In this document: positions 14,893 to 24,268 of the stretch, piece by piece | Layout of the letters: each line of letters begins with the position of its first letter | Numbering within the stretch: the stretch's first letter is position 1 | Origin: Auritidibacter ignavus | GTDB taxonomy: Bacteria > Actinomycetota > Actinomycetes > Actinomycetales > Micrococcaceae | Reading direction: 5' to 3' | Assembly (NCBI RefSeq): GCF_003703835.1 | Contig: NZ_RDQR01000003.1 | Span: 101,654-165,653 of the forward strand | Length of the DNA stretch: 64,000 nucleotides | Position numbers and translations under genes: made by a program | The notes under the pieces: generated by a model | Seen by the model: the letters and a program-made list of their open reading frames with translations, nothing else | Told to the model about the DNA's origin: nothing | The model's database searches: none

Positions 14893-16620
14893 ATGACAGT
14901 CACGGAGACCTACCGAGCCTACCGAGATGACCTGCTACGTTTACGTGAGGATCTCGACCAAGCACGCAAGAGCTTCTCGTGGCCTGAGATCGACCACTTC
15001 AATTTCACCTCCGACTGGTTCGACCAGCTGGCCGCCGACCCCGTCCGTGGCGATCAACCAGCTCTGATCATTGCCAACGAGGCCGGCGTAGACATTTCCT
15101 TGACCTTCCGCGAGCTCGCGGAGCGCGCTGCCCGCGTGGCGGTCTGGTTCCAATCCCTGGGCATGCGCCGTGGCGATAAGCTCATGCTGATGCTGGACAA
15201 CCAGGTCGAGCTGTGGGAAGCCATGCTGGCGGCGATCAAGCTCGGTGTGGTCGTTCTGCCCACCACCACGATGCTGGCTCCCCAGGCCATTATCTCTCGT
15301 CTGCAACGCGCCCAAGTGCGTTGGGCGATGACCAATACGGACAATCTCGACAAATTCGCCAACTGTGCCGACCAGCTCGATGGTTTGATCACCACTGGGG
15401 AGGCCACAGATCAGGCCCACGGGTTCACCCGCGAGGCCACCGGCGAGCTGACCGATCCGGGGCTGACCGAAGCGGCGGAGACGATGCTGATCTATTTCAC
15501 CTCCGGGACCACCTCGGAACCGAAGATGGTTACTCACACGCAGTACTCCTACGCAGTAGGGCACTTCTCCACTCTGTATTGGATGGGGTTGCGTCCCGGA
15601 GACGTCCATCTGAATATCGCCTCCCCGGGCTGGGGCAAACACGCCTGGTCCAGCTTCTTTACACCCTGGATTGCCGAGGCCACCATTCTGGTATTCAACT
15701 ACCGTCGCTTTGATCCTGAGGCGCTGATGGAGTTAATGGATCGCCAGCAGGTCACCTCCCTGTGTGTTCCTCCGACCGTGTGGCGAATGCTGATCCAGGC
15801 AGATCTGACCCAACTGTCCACTCCTCCAACGGTTGCACTCTCGGCTGGGGAACCACTCAGCGCCAGCATTATCGAACACGTCCGGCGCGGCTGGGGCGTG
15901 GATATTCGCGACGGTTATGGGCAGACCGAAACCACGCTCCAAATCGCCAACACCCCCGGCCAAGAGCTCACCCCGGGGGCTTTGGGTCGCCCGTTGCCGG
16001 GCTACCAGGTCGAGCTGATGGATCAGGACACCGAAGACATCATTTCCGGCCCCGGTGAAGGCCAGGTCGTTCTCCGCCTTGACCCACGACCGGGTGGGTT
16101 AACCCCGGGATACTACCGGGACGATGAGCGTAATGCCGAAGCCTTCTCACAGGGCGTGTACCGCACCGGGGACGTGATGAAGCGCGATGAATCTGGGGTC
16201 TACACCTACGTGTCCCGCGCCGATGATCTGTTCAAAGCCTCCGACTACAAGCTCTCGCCCTTTGAACTGGAATCCGGGCTCATCCAGCACCCCGCGGTGC
16301 TGGAAGTTGCCGTGGTGCCTTCACCGGATGCCATTCGTATGGCCGTGCCGAAGGCTTATATCGTTTTGGCTCAAGGCTATGAACCTACCGAAGAGACCGC
16401 GCGGTCCATCTATGAGTTCGGTCGTGAGACACTGCCACCATACGGCCGGGTTCGTCGCTTCCAGTTCTCGCAGCTACCCAAGACGATCTCCGGCAAGATC
16501 CGACGGGTGCAATTACGTCGCCAAGAACAAGAACTCCACGGTGACGATGGGCAGAAGACTCCGCCCGTGGTTACCGAAGGGTTCAACGTCGAGTTTGCTG
16601 AGGCCCAGTTACGGTCTTAG
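14893..16620 (+). CDS. AMP-forming acyl-CoA synthetase (MACS/benzoate-CoA ligase-like)
   Basis: A 575-residue ligase that activates a carboxylic acid to its CoA thioester. The P-loop YFTSGTTSEPK lies near residue 203, the adenylate motif DGYGQTETT near 340, RTGD near 425, and the C-terminal lysine motif KTISGKIRRVQL near 535. ATG 14893 is preferred to GTG 14887. The order of motifs and HLNIASPGWGKHAWS resemble medium-chain and aromatic acyl-CoA synthetases. It is a full-length paralogue of the gene at 19560. Its end overlaps the convergent ligase gene by 12 bases. The substrate is not readable from sequence. Confidence 0.85.
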   Translation: MTVTETYRAYRDDLLRLREDLDQARKSFSWPEIDHFNFTSDWFDQLAADPVRGDQPALIIANEAGVDISLTFRELAERAARVAVWFQSLGMRRGDKLMLMLDNQVELWEAMLAAIKLGVVVLPTTTMLAPQAIISRLQRAQVRWAMTNTDNLDKFANCADQLDGLITTGEATDQAHGFTREATGELTDPGLTEAAETMLIYFTSGTTSEPKMVTHTQYSYAVGHFSTLYWMGLRPGDVHLNIASPGWGKHAWSSFFTPWIAEATILVFNYRRFDPEALMELMDRQQVTSLCVPPTVWRMLIQADLTQLSTPPTVALSAGEPLSASIIEHVRRGWGVDIRDGYGQTETTLQIANTPGQELTPGALGRPLPGYQVELMDQDTEDIISGPGEGQVVLRLDPRPGGLTPGYYRDDERNAEAFSQGVYRTGDVMKRDESGVYTYVSRADDLFKASDYKLSPFELESGLIQHPAVLEVAVVPSPDAIRMAVPKAYIVLAQGYEPTEETARSIYEFGRETLPPYGRVRRFQFSQLPKTISGKIRRVQLRRQEQELHGDDGQKTPPVVTEGFNVEFAEAQLRS

Positions 16621-18183
16621 GCCCCCCCGGAGCTGACGCTTGAGAATTTTGCCGGACTGATTCCGGGGTAGCTCGTCAACGAACTCGTAACTCTTAGGAA
16701 TTTTGAACCCGGCCAAGATGGGACGCAGGAACTCTTTGAGCTCGTCAGCGTCGAGCTGCTGATCGGGCTTGAGCACCACATAGGCGGTAATGGATTCGAT
16801 CCATTTCTCATCGGGGCGTCCAATGACCGCAACTTCCGCAACGGCGTCGTGACGGTAGATGGCATCTTCGACCTCGCGAGAGGCAACCAGAATACCGCCG
16901 GTGTTAATGACATCTTTAATCCGGTCGACCACCTCAATGTAGCCGTCTTCATCGAGCACGACCTGATCTCCGGAGTGGAACCAGCCATCGGCGAAGCTTT
17001 CGGCAGTAGCCTCATCTCGGTTCCAGTAGCCCCGACACAGTTGCGGCGAACGATACTGAATCTCCCCCGGGGTTCCTTCAGGGACCGGCTGTCCTTCTGG
17101 GTCCACCACCCGGATTTGCACCGTGGGTAACGGTAGACCCGCGGATTTCGGCCGTTCATCATGGTCTTCTGGACGCAAGACAGAAACGAGCGGCCCCATT
17201 TCAGATTGACCGAAGCAGTTGTAGAACCCGATTTTCGGATAAGCCTCCCGCAGTCTTTGGAGCACCGTGACCGGCATGATAGAGGCTCCGTAGTAGGCGT
17301 GCGTCAGCGAGGAGAGATCCCGGTGTTCCAGCTCTGGATGCTGCGACAACGGCACCCAAACGGTCGGGGCTAAAAACAAGCTGGTGGCCCGGTCTTCTTC
17401 CACCTTCGCCAAGATCTCTGAGATATCCGGAACGGTTAGGAGTCGAACGGTTACCCCCATCAGCAGATAAGGGGTCAAAAACACGTGGAGCCCGGCCGAG
17501 TGATAAAGCGGCATACACACCACAGGACGATCCTGGGGCGTAAAGTCCAGAGCCTGTTGCACCGCACCATAGTGGGTCATCAACGATTCGTGCGTGTGAA
17601 TCGCACCCTTCGGGCGCGAGGTGGTTCCGGAAGTATAGAGCAGTTGCACTACGTCACTAGATTGTGCCTGACTATCCGGTGTCTCACCAGAGGTGTAGGC
17701 CTGGCGTTGCTCAGGATCCTCGAGAATCAACTGCACCCGAGCCAGTAGCGAGTCCATGTCCCCGTGGAGCAAGGTCACCTGTTGCACGGCCGTATCACCA
17801 CGAACTTCCTCGACTTTGTCATATTGGTCTGGATCACAAAAGACATAGGTGGACCCGGAGTCAATCAACGCATGTACCAACTCTTCACCGGTGAGGGCGA
17901 AGTTAATGGGCACGTGAACTGCAGCGGCCCGTAAAGACCCAAAGAATGCCAACACAAAGGCATCGGAGTTCTTGGCATAGGAAGCCACGCGGTCACCCGG
18001 TTTCACCCCGGCTTCGATCAGCAGACGAGCGGTGATGGTGGCCGCATCGTCTAGATCTCGATAACTAAATTCGCGTTGCAGATATTTCAGAGCTGGCTTA
18101 TCGGGCGATCCGACAGCTACCCGGTGCAAAGCTTGCCCAATGGTGTTCAAGCGGGCACGTTGAATCATTTCACTGGTTTTCAT
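16609..18183 (-). CDS. AMP-dependent fatty-acyl-CoA synthetase (FadD-like)
   Basis: A 524-residue acyl-CoA ligase of the long-chain/FadD type, only distantly related to its two neighbours. Motifs: LLYTSGTTSRPKGAIHTH near residue 182, YNCFGQSEMGP near 322, WFHSGDQVVLDEDGYIEVVDRIKD near 405, and PRNQSGKILKRQL at the C-terminus. It converges on the upstream ligase with a 12-base overlap, and the acyl-CoA dehydrogenase at 18250-19443 lies upstream of it on the same strand, 66 bases away, suggesting a two-gene unit that activates and then oxidises a substrate. Confidence 0.85.
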   Translation of the reverse strand: MKTSEMIQRARLNTIGQALHRVAVGSPDKPALKYLQREFSYRDLDDAATITARLLIEAGVKPGDRVASYAKNSDAFVLAFFGSLRAAAVHVPINFALTGEELVHALIDSGSTYVFCDPDQYDKVEEVRGDTAVQQVTLLHGDMDSLLARVQLILEDPEQRQAYTSGETPDSQAQSSDVVQLLYTSGTTSRPKGAIHTHESLMTHYGAVQQALDFTPQDRPVVCMPLYHSAGLHVFLTPYLLMGVTVRLLTVPDISEILAKVEEDRATSLFLAPTVWVPLSQHPELEHRDLSSLTHAYYGASIMPVTVLQRLREAYPKIGFYNCFGQSEMGPLVSVLRPEDHDERPKSAGLPLPTVQIRVVDPEGQPVPEGTPGEIQYRSPQLCRGYWNRDEATAESFADGWFHSGDQVVLDEDGYIEVVDRIKDVINTGGILVASREVEDAIYRHDAVAEVAVIGRPDEKWIESITAYVVLKPDQQLDADELKEFLRPILAGFKIPKSYEFVDELPRNQSGKILKRQLRGGLRP

Positions 18184-18249
18184 GGGGCCCTTTTTATGAG
18201 GTTCTTTGGGATACTATGTGAGAGAAAACACGGTGTGACACGGCCGACT

Positions 18250-19443
18250 CTACACGAAAGCAGAGTGCCCCGTCACCGCCCTAGACACAATCAGCGAGTT
18301 GATCTCATAGGTGCCTTCATAGGTGTGTATCACCTCGGCATCACAGAAGATCTTGGCTGCTTCATAGGTCGATAGGATCCCGTTACCACCCAGCGCGTTG
18401 CGCGCAATCGCCGCCGATTCTCGCAACAGCCGAGACCCGGTCGCCTTACCCATGGCGGCATGGACCATTTCGATCTGGTTGGTTTCTTGCAAGCGAGCAA
18501 TATTCATCATCATGCCCAGACATGCATGGGCATTGGAGATCAGGTCTGCAAGACCTTGCTGGATGAGCTGGAACTTCACCAACCGACGACCGAATTGTTG
18601 TCGATTCAGCGCATAGTTTCGCATCACATCAAAGGCACCCAGCTGGGCGCCGACGGCTTGCCAGCCGACCCAGACCCGGGAATTGCGCAACATTTCGTTC
18701 GCGGAGTCAAAGCCGACCACTCCGGGGAGCATGTCATCGCTGGAAACCAAGACGTTATCGAGGGTGATGTCCGCGTTTTGCATCACGCGCAGACCGATCT
18801 TATGCCCAATCTTTGCGGCCGAAAACCCTGGGGTCGATGAGTCAATCAGGAAAGCCTTCACCGAACCATCAGCGGCATCCTTGGCCCAGGCCAAGAGAAA
18901 ATCACAGAAAGTCCCGGCGCCGATCCAGCGCTTGGCACCATTAATAACCCATCCACCCTCAACCGGGGTGGCAGTGGTTTCCAAACCCCCGGCGATGTCG
19001 GACCCGTGATCCGGCTCGGTCATTCCAAACGACCCGACCGCCTCAAAACGGGTGAGTTTTGGTAGCCACCGCTGTCGTTGAGCCTCAGACCCCAATTGGT
19101 TGACCATACCGACAATGAGCTCATTATGAATACCCACCAACGCCCCGAGCGAGACATCGACACGACTCACTTCGGAGTAGACGAGCCCACGGTAGAGCCA
19201 GGACCGGTCCTGTAAAGCCACATCGGCGAGCCCAACCTCAGCCATCCCCGGAAGCAACTCAAAAGGAAACTCTTCACGGTTCCAGTAGTCGACAATCACC
19301 GGGCGAACCACGTCCTGCATGTAGGATCGCACGGCACGCAAAGCTTGACGTTCATCAGCCGTCAGCAACGATGCAACATCGAGCAGATCCGCATCAGGGA
19401 AAGGGAGACGAAGCTCAGGGTCGCAGTCCACGGTCGAAGTCAT
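18250..19443 (-). CDS. Acyl-CoA dehydrogenase (glutaryl-/isobutyryl-CoA type)
   Basis: A 397-residue FAD-dependent acyl-CoA dehydrogenase. It carries SFGMTEPDHGSDIAGG in the middle domain, RNALGGNGIL, and the catalytic glutamate in HTYEGTYEIN near the C-terminus, as in the glutaryl-CoA dehydrogenase branch. The second ATG (19443) has GAGAGG at a proper 6-base distance, while the first (19449) abuts it. With the enoyl-CoA hydratase, hydrolase, mmsB and mmsA downstream it could supply the isobutyryl-CoA to methacrylyl-CoA step of valine breakdown; this is inferred from context. Confidence 0.85.
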   Translation of the reverse strand: MTSTVDCDPELRLPFPDADLLDVASLLTADERQALRAVRSYMQDVVRPVIVDYWNREEFPFELLPGMAEVGLADVALQDRSWLYRGLVYSEVSRVDVSLGALVGIHNELIVGMVNQLGSEAQRQRWLPKLTRFEAVGSFGMTEPDHGSDIAGGLETTATPVEGGWVINGAKRWIGAGTFCDFLLAWAKDAADGSVKAFLIDSSTPGFSAAKIGHKIGLRVMQNADITLDNVLVSSDDMLPGVVGFDSANEMLRNSRVWVGWQAVGAQLGAFDVMRNYALNRQQFGRRLVKFQLIQQGLADLISNAHACLGMMMNIARLQETNQIEMVHAAMGKATGSRLLRESAAIARNALGGNGILSTYEAAKIFCDAEVIHTYEGTYEINSLIVSRAVTGHSAFV

Positions 19444-19493
19444 TGACATCCTCTCTCGAAACTATAAAGTGAGCTGTATCACTCCAGTTGGAA

Positions 19494-19509
19494 CTATACA
19501 CTTGTACAG
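19494..19509. promoter_or_regulatory. Palindromic operator candidate (CTGTAC type), copy 1
   Basis: CTATACACTTGTACAG is a 16-bp palindrome with one mismatch between its 6-base arms. It contains a TATACA -10 candidate (19495-19500) for the ligase at 19560. The same arms occur in perfect form before mmsA at 25823-25838. Confidence 0.5.
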
Positions 19510-19559
19510 CCTGTGATTCCATCCCCCTGTTTCCATCCTTGGCAAGGAGAACAATCCTC

Positions 19560-21332
19560 ATGTCAGCTACCGAGACATTTCGCGCAGCCCGCGATCAACT
19601 TCTTAGCTACCGCACCGATATCCAGAGCGCCCGAGAGAACTTCAGGTGGCCAGAGTTTGAGCACTTCAATTTCGCCCTAGACTGGGTCGACCACGTGGCC
19701 TATGAGACCGAACGCGGGGATCACAACGCGTTAGTCATCGTTGAAGAGGATGGTTCCTCGACGCGACTGACATATCGAGAACTGGCCGACCGCTCCTCGC
19801 AGGTTGCCAATTGGTTGCGTTCTCTGGGTGTACAGCGTGGCGATGGCGTGATGGTGATGCTCAATAACCAGGTGGAGCTGTGGGAAACGATGCTGGCTGG
19901 CATCAAATTGGGGGCGGTGCTGTTACCAACCACGGTGATGCTCTCGCCCCATGATCTACAGGAGCGCATTGATCGTTCCGAGGCTCGCTGGGTTGTGGTC
20001 AACCCAGATAACGCAGAGAAGTTCGAGGCCGTCACCGGTGAGATGACGGTCATCACCACCGGAACCACGAGGTCGGACACCGAAGCGCAGAATGTGGCCC
20101 ACCCCCGGTTCAGCTACGTTGCCTCGTTCGATGCGGACATCGCCTTTACACCGGATCAACCAACTCCTGCTGATGACACGGTCCTGTTGTATTTCACCTC
20201 CGGGACCACATCACGGGCCAAAATGGTGGCTCATTCCCATCTCTCGTACCCGGTTGGGCATTTCACCACGGTATATTGGATCGGTTTAGAACCCGGAGAT
20301 GTTCACCTCAATGTCGCGTCGCCAGGGTGGGCAAAACACGCCTGGTCGAATTTCTTTGCCCCGTTGATCGCTGAAGCGACGATCTTCCTCTACAACTATT
20401 CACGCTTCGATGCCGAAAAATTGATGCAGGTTATGGATGACGAAGGGGTGACGAGTTTCTGCGCTCCGCCGACGGTTTGGCGGATGCTGATTCAGGCGGA
20501 TTTGACCAAACTGAAGAATCCACCCGACAAAGTTGTTGCTGCCGGTGAACCGTTGAACCCCCGGGTGATCAATAAAGTCCGCGAAGACTGGAATCGAGAC
20601 ATTCGCGACGGGTTCGGACAGACCGAGTCCACGTTGCAGATCGCTAATACTCCCGGCCAGGAGCTCAAGCCCGGTTCCGTAGGCCGGCCCCTCCCCGGCT
20701 TTGAGGTGGTCCTGATCGATCCGGCCACCGATGAGCTCATCGAAGGGGCAGGAGAGGGCGAGGTATGCCTGGTTGCCGACCCTCAGCCGGTAGGGCTGAT
20801 GAAGGGCTACTATAAGGACCCGGAGAAGAACGACAAAGCGTTCCGCGGTGGCTACTACCACACCGGTGACATCATGGAGCGAGATGAGCAGGGAATCTTC
20901 ACCTATATTGGTCGAGCCGATGACGTGTTTAAAGCTTCTGACTATAAGCTCTCCCCCTTCGAATTGGAATCGGCAGTGATTGAGCATCCGGCAGTGGCCG
21001 AGGTGGCGGTGGTCCCATCCCCAGATCCGATTCGACTCTCGGTGCCGAAAGCCTATGTGGTGTTGGCCGCCGGGCACGAGCCGACTGCTGAGACCGCGGC
21101 ATCGATTTTCGCTCACACTTCCACGGTGTTGCCTCCGTATGCCAAGATTCGCCGGCTGGAATTCGCCGAGTTGCCCAAGACGGTTTCGGGCAAAATCCGC
21201 CGTGTTGAATTGCGTGCAAAAGAGCGGGAATTCCACGGTGAGGAAGGCGAACTCACGGATCAAGCTCGTGCCACGCGCACCAGCACCGAAGGGTACAACC
21301 ACGAGTTTTCCGACACGGATGTCACCGCGTAA
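19560..21332 (+). CDS. AMP-forming acyl-CoA synthetase, paralogue of the 14893 gene
   Basis: A 590-residue acyl-CoA ligase similar along its whole length to the one at 14893. Matching motifs are YFTSGTTSRAK near residue 210, DGFGQTESTLQIANTPGQEL near 350, YHTGDIMERDEQG near 435 and KTVSGKIRRVELRAK near 540. ATG 19560 is fixed by AAGGAGA 9 bases upstream; a longer frame to 19488 lacks such support and would cover the palindrome at 19494. It diverges from the acyl-CoA dehydrogenase gene and probably shares control with it. Confidence 0.87.
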   Translation: MSATETFRAARDQLLSYRTDIQSARENFRWPEFEHFNFALDWVDHVAYETERGDHNALVIVEEDGSSTRLTYRELADRSSQVANWLRSLGVQRGDGVMVMLNNQVELWETMLAGIKLGAVLLPTTVMLSPHDLQERIDRSEARWVVVNPDNAEKFEAVTGEMTVITTGTTRSDTEAQNVAHPRFSYVASFDADIAFTPDQPTPADDTVLLYFTSGTTSRAKMVAHSHLSYPVGHFTTVYWIGLEPGDVHLNVASPGWAKHAWSNFFAPLIAEATIFLYNYSRFDAEKLMQVMDDEGVTSFCAPPTVWRMLIQADLTKLKNPPDKVVAAGEPLNPRVINKVREDWNRDIRDGFGQTESTLQIANTPGQELKPGSVGRPLPGFEVVLIDPATDELIEGAGEGEVCLVADPQPVGLMKGYYKDPEKNDKAFRGGYYHTGDIMERDEQGIFTYIGRADDVFKASDYKLSPFELESAVIEHPAVAEVAVVPSPDPIRLSVPKAYVVLAAGHEPTAETAASIFAHTSTVLPPYAKIRRLEFAELPKTVSGKIRRVELRAKEREFHGEEGELTDQARATRTSTEGYNHEFSDTDVTA

Positions 21333-21367
21333 CTGACCGATTTCCCGGACTTCAGCCCTCAGCACAG

Positions 21368-21408
21368 CAGGATCCGCCGGCTGGTAGGACACCAACCGGC
21401 GGATCCTG
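21368..21408. terminator. Strong hairpin between converging genes
   Basis: An 18-base stem (CAGGATCCGCCGGCTGGT with its partner, one G-T pair) closes a 5-base loop. It lies midway between the stops at 21332 (+) and 21424 (-), so it probably terminates both; a T-run follows on the plus side at about 21420. Confidence 0.75.
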
Positions 21409-21423
21409 TATGTGTGGGGATTT

Positions 21424-22209
21424 TTAGTGATCTGTGAATTCAGGTTTGCGCTTTTCGTTAAAGGCGGCCATGCCCTCTTTCTGGTCCTGCAGGGAGAACA
21501 GGCTATGGAAGGTCCGGCGTTCAAAGAGCACACCTTGTTGCAAGGTGGTCTCAAAGGCAGCAGACACCGCGTCCTTGGCGACCAGAACCACCGGACGCGA
21601 TTTCGAGGCGATGGTTCCGGCCACCTCGATCGCGGTGTCAAAAACCTTTTCATCCTCGTCGACTAGTCGTGAAACGAGACCGGCGCGTTCTGCTTCGTCG
21701 GCTGGCATCATCCGACCGGTCAGCACCATGTCCATGGCCTTGGCTTTTCCGACCGCTCGGGTGAGTCGTTGGGAACCACCCATCCCGGGGATGACACCGA
21801 GGTTGATTTCAGGCTGACCAAATTTGGTGGAGGGACCGGCGATGAGAATATCGCACATCATGGCTAGCTCGCAGCCACCACCGAGCGCATACCCGTTGAC
21901 CGCAGCAATGGTAGGGATCCGTAGATTCGCAAAGGCGTCCCAATCGGCAAACCAGTCGTTGCGCGCCATCTCTACTGCGGTTTTGGTCGACATTTCTTTA
22001 ATGTCAGCACCAGCAGCGAAGGCTTTCTCGTTGCCCGTAATGACGACAGCCATGATCTGGGGGTCTTTTTCCCAACCTGTGACGGTGTCCACCACCGCGG
22101 TCATGACCTCGGCATTCAGTGCATTCAGGGCCTGAGGACGGTTGAGCCGGATCATTCCGATCCGGTCTTGGACTTCGGTCAGAATAATCTCTTCGCTGGA
22201 CTCAGTCAT
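21424..22209 (-). CDS. Enoyl-CoA hydratase/isomerase (crotonase family)
   Basis: A 261-residue crotonase. Oxyanion-hole and catalytic segments are clear: [29 protein letters not shown], and the two glutamates in [20 protein letters not shown] that hydrate the double bond. The length is standard. It is the last gene of the run mmsA-hydrolase-mmsB-echA and would convert methacrylyl-CoA to 3-hydroxyisobutyryl-CoA. A broader role in beta-oxidation is also possible. Confidence 0.88.
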   Translation of the reverse strand: MTESSEEIILTEVQDRIGMIRLNRPQALNALNAEVMTAVVDTVTGWEKDPQIMAVVITGNEKAFAAGADIKEMSTKTAVEMARNDWFADWDAFANLRIPTIAAVNGYALGGGCELAMMCDILIAGPSTKFGQPEINLGVIPGMGGSQRLTRAVGKAKAMDMVLTGRMMPADEAERAGLVSRLVDEDEKVFDTAIEVAGTIASKSRPVVLVAKDAVSAAFETTLQQGVLFERRTFHSLFSLQDQKEGMAAFNEKRKPEFTDH

Positions 22210-22275
22210 CGTCTCGTCATCTACCTTTCAGTGGTGGGTCTCGTTGTTTTGTGCTTTCTCGTCGTCATCACGAGG

Positions 22276-23160
22276 TCAACTCTGGCGAATAGTTTTAATG
22301 ATCGCTGAGAAGTCCTGTCCTGAGTAGGCACCACCATCTAGCTCGTTGAACTGACGGTATGCCTCGTAGGCTGCTTCCCCGAACGAAGCCGAGGTCCCGG
22401 TGGTTTCAATCGCCGCATGCGCCAACCCGAGATCCTTGGCCATCAGCGCGGTTGCAAACCCCGGGGCGTAGCCCCGATCGGCCGGGGCCGTCCCCACCGG
22501 GCCGGGCACCGGGCAGTTGGTGGTCACGGCCCAACATTGTGCCGCCGAAGTCGACAGCACATCGTACAGTGCCTGGTCGCTGAGCCCCAGATTCTGTCCC
22601 AGCGCGAAGGCCTCACTGGCGCCAATGGTGGTCACCGCCAACAGCATGTTGTTACAGACTTTTGCCGCTTGTCCAGCACCGGAGTTACCGCAGTGCACAA
22701 TCTTGCGTCCCATGGCCTGGAAAAGCGGTTCGGCCGTGGCAAACGCTTCGGCATCGCCACCCACCATGAAAGTCAAGGTTCCTGCCTCAGCACCGGACAT
22801 GCCGCCCGAGACCGGAGCATCCAGTGGGCGGTGGCCTGCCTGACGAGCCTGTTCTGCAGCCTGACGGGCTTCATCGACGCTGATAGTCGACGAGTCAATA
22901 AACAGCGTGTTCTCCGGCGCGGCAGCTAGTAAGCCTTGATAGGCATCCAACACCTGTTGCCCGTTTTGGAACATGGTGATCACCACCTCGGCGTCGCGCA
23001 CCGCGGCCTCTCCTGACTCGGCCGGGGCAATCCCCGCCTCGGCGGCACGCTCCACGGCAGCGGGAACCACGTCGAAACCGGTCACCTGGTAGCCGGCCTC
23101 CAGCAGGTTGCGGGCCATATGGGCCCCCATATTTCCTAATCCCAAAAACGCGATGTTCAT
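22276..23160 (-). CDS. mmsB: 3-hydroxyisobutyrate dehydrogenase
   Basis: A 294-residue NAD-dependent beta-hydroxyacid dehydrogenase. The N-terminal motif NIAFLGLGNMGAHMARNLL binds NAD, DAPVSGGMSGAEAGTL is the substrate loop, and the catalytic lysine lies in GQAAKVCNN. ATG 23160 is preferred to 23169 because GAAGGA is then 8 bases away. It oxidises 3-hydroxyisobutyrate to methylmalonate semialdehyde. It starts 5 bases after the stop of the hydrolase gene, which points to translational coupling. Confidence 0.92.
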   Translation of the reverse strand: MNIAFLGLGNMGAHMARNLLEAGYQVTGFDVVPAAVERAAEAGIAPAESGEAAVRDAEVVITMFQNGQQVLDAYQGLLAAAPENTLFIDSSTISVDEARQAAEQARQAGHRPLDAPVSGGMSGAEAGTLTFMVGGDAEAFATAEPLFQAMGRKIVHCGNSGAGQAAKVCNNMLLAVTTIGASEAFALGQNLGLSDQALYDVLSTSAAQCWAVTTNCPVPGPVGTAPADRGYAPGFATALMAKDLGLAHAAIETTGTSASFGEAAYEAYRQFNELDGGAYSGQDFSAIIKTIRQS

Positions 23161-23165
23161 CAGGT

Positions 23166-24242
23166 TCATCCTTCGTTGAGTTCTAGATCTGCTACCCCAT
23201 CGACAGGGTCAAAGAAGCTGTTGACCAGCTGTTGGCTGACCTGCGAGAGCTCAGCCGGTTTCCACCGCGGGTTGCGGTCTTTATCCACCAGTTGAGCGCG
23301 AATACCCTCGCGCAAGTCGTGGCCATAGGCAGCATTCATGGTGGTCCGCAAATCTTGAGCCAGGGTTTCACCAATGGTCTGGTCTCCGGCCCGTTTGACG
23401 GCTTCTAAAGCCACTTTCATCCCGGTCGGTGAATTACGCTGTAGTGCTCGGAGCGCCTTTCCGGCCGGGTGGTCGGGGTGGTTTTCCACCAAGCCACTCA
23501 CATTGCTCAGCATCTGTTCCACGGTGTCTGCGTCGTAGACTCGGTCGATCCATTCCGCCTGGGCGGCCAGCTCTGACTGGCCCGGCTCAGCCTGAAACTG
23601 CCGGATGGTCGGGTCCAGTTGGTCTGCGGTGCTGATCTGAGACACCGCGTCCAAAAGTTCCTCGATGGACTCGTCGTTGACGAAATAATCAGCCATTCCG
23701 ATATGTAGGACATCGGCAGCTGAAATGTGTGCACCGGTCAGTGCCAGGTGGCGTCCCAGCAGTCCAGGCGCCTGGGCTAGGTAGTTGACTCCAGCCACAT
23801 CGGGGCTGAAACCGATCCCGGTTTCTGGCATACCCAGCCGGGTCGTCTCGGTCACGATCCGGTGGGAGCTGGGGCCGGCCAGGCCCACTCCCCCACCGAG
23901 CACCACACCGTTCATCACGGCCAGCACCGGCTTAGGGTAGACCGAAATGGCGTGGTCGAGCTGGTACTCCGCAATGAAGAACGGCGAGGCATCACGCGGA
24001 TCATCGACGACCTGGTGGTACAGCGCCACCACGTCCCCGCCGGCACAGAAACCGCGATCGCCGGCGCCGCGCAACGCGACTGAGACCACCGCAGAGTTCT
24101 CGCGGAACTGCTGCAGTGTCGCGGTGATGGTGCGGACCATCTCCAGTGACAGCGAGTTCATCGCCTGGGGCTTATTCAAGGTGATGATGCCCAGTGATCC
24201 ACGGACCTCTGCTATGACGTGTTCGGAATGGTTCTCGGTCAT
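23166..24242 (-). CDS. 3-hydroxyisobutyryl-CoA hydrolase
   Basis: A 358-residue crotonase-superfamily enzyme of the HIBYL-CoA hydrolase branch, longer than simple hydratases. Segments ALRGAGDRGFCAGGDVVALY, VLGGGVGLAGPSSHRIVTE, the catalytic PETGIGFSPDVAGVNYLAQ, and the C-terminal EGIRAQLVDKDRNPRWKP are all typical. ATG 24242 is preceded by GAAAGGATC; the frame is open to 24323 but without a ribosome site. It releases free 3-hydroxyisobutyrate for MmsB and prevents build-up of toxic methacrylyl-CoA. Confidence 0.9.
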   Translation of the reverse strand: MTENHSEHVIAEVRGSLGIITLNKPQAMNSLSLEMVRTITATLQQFRENSAVVSVALRGAGDRGFCAGGDVVALYHQVVDDPRDASPFFIAEYQLDHAISVYPKPVLAVMNGVVLGGGVGLAGPSSHRIVTETTRLGMPETGIGFSPDVAGVNYLAQAPGLLGRHLALTGAHISAADVLHIGMADYFVNDESIEELLDAVSQISTADQLDPTIRQFQAEPGQSELAAQAEWIDRVYDADTVEQMLSNVSGLVENHPDHPAGKALRALQRNSPTGMKVALEAVKRAGDQTIGETLAQDLRTTMNAAYGHDLREGIRAQLVDKDRNPRWKPAELSQVSQQLVNSFFDPVDGVADLELNEG

Positions 24243-24268
24243 CTTCGTGATCCTTTCGTGGTGGGGTG

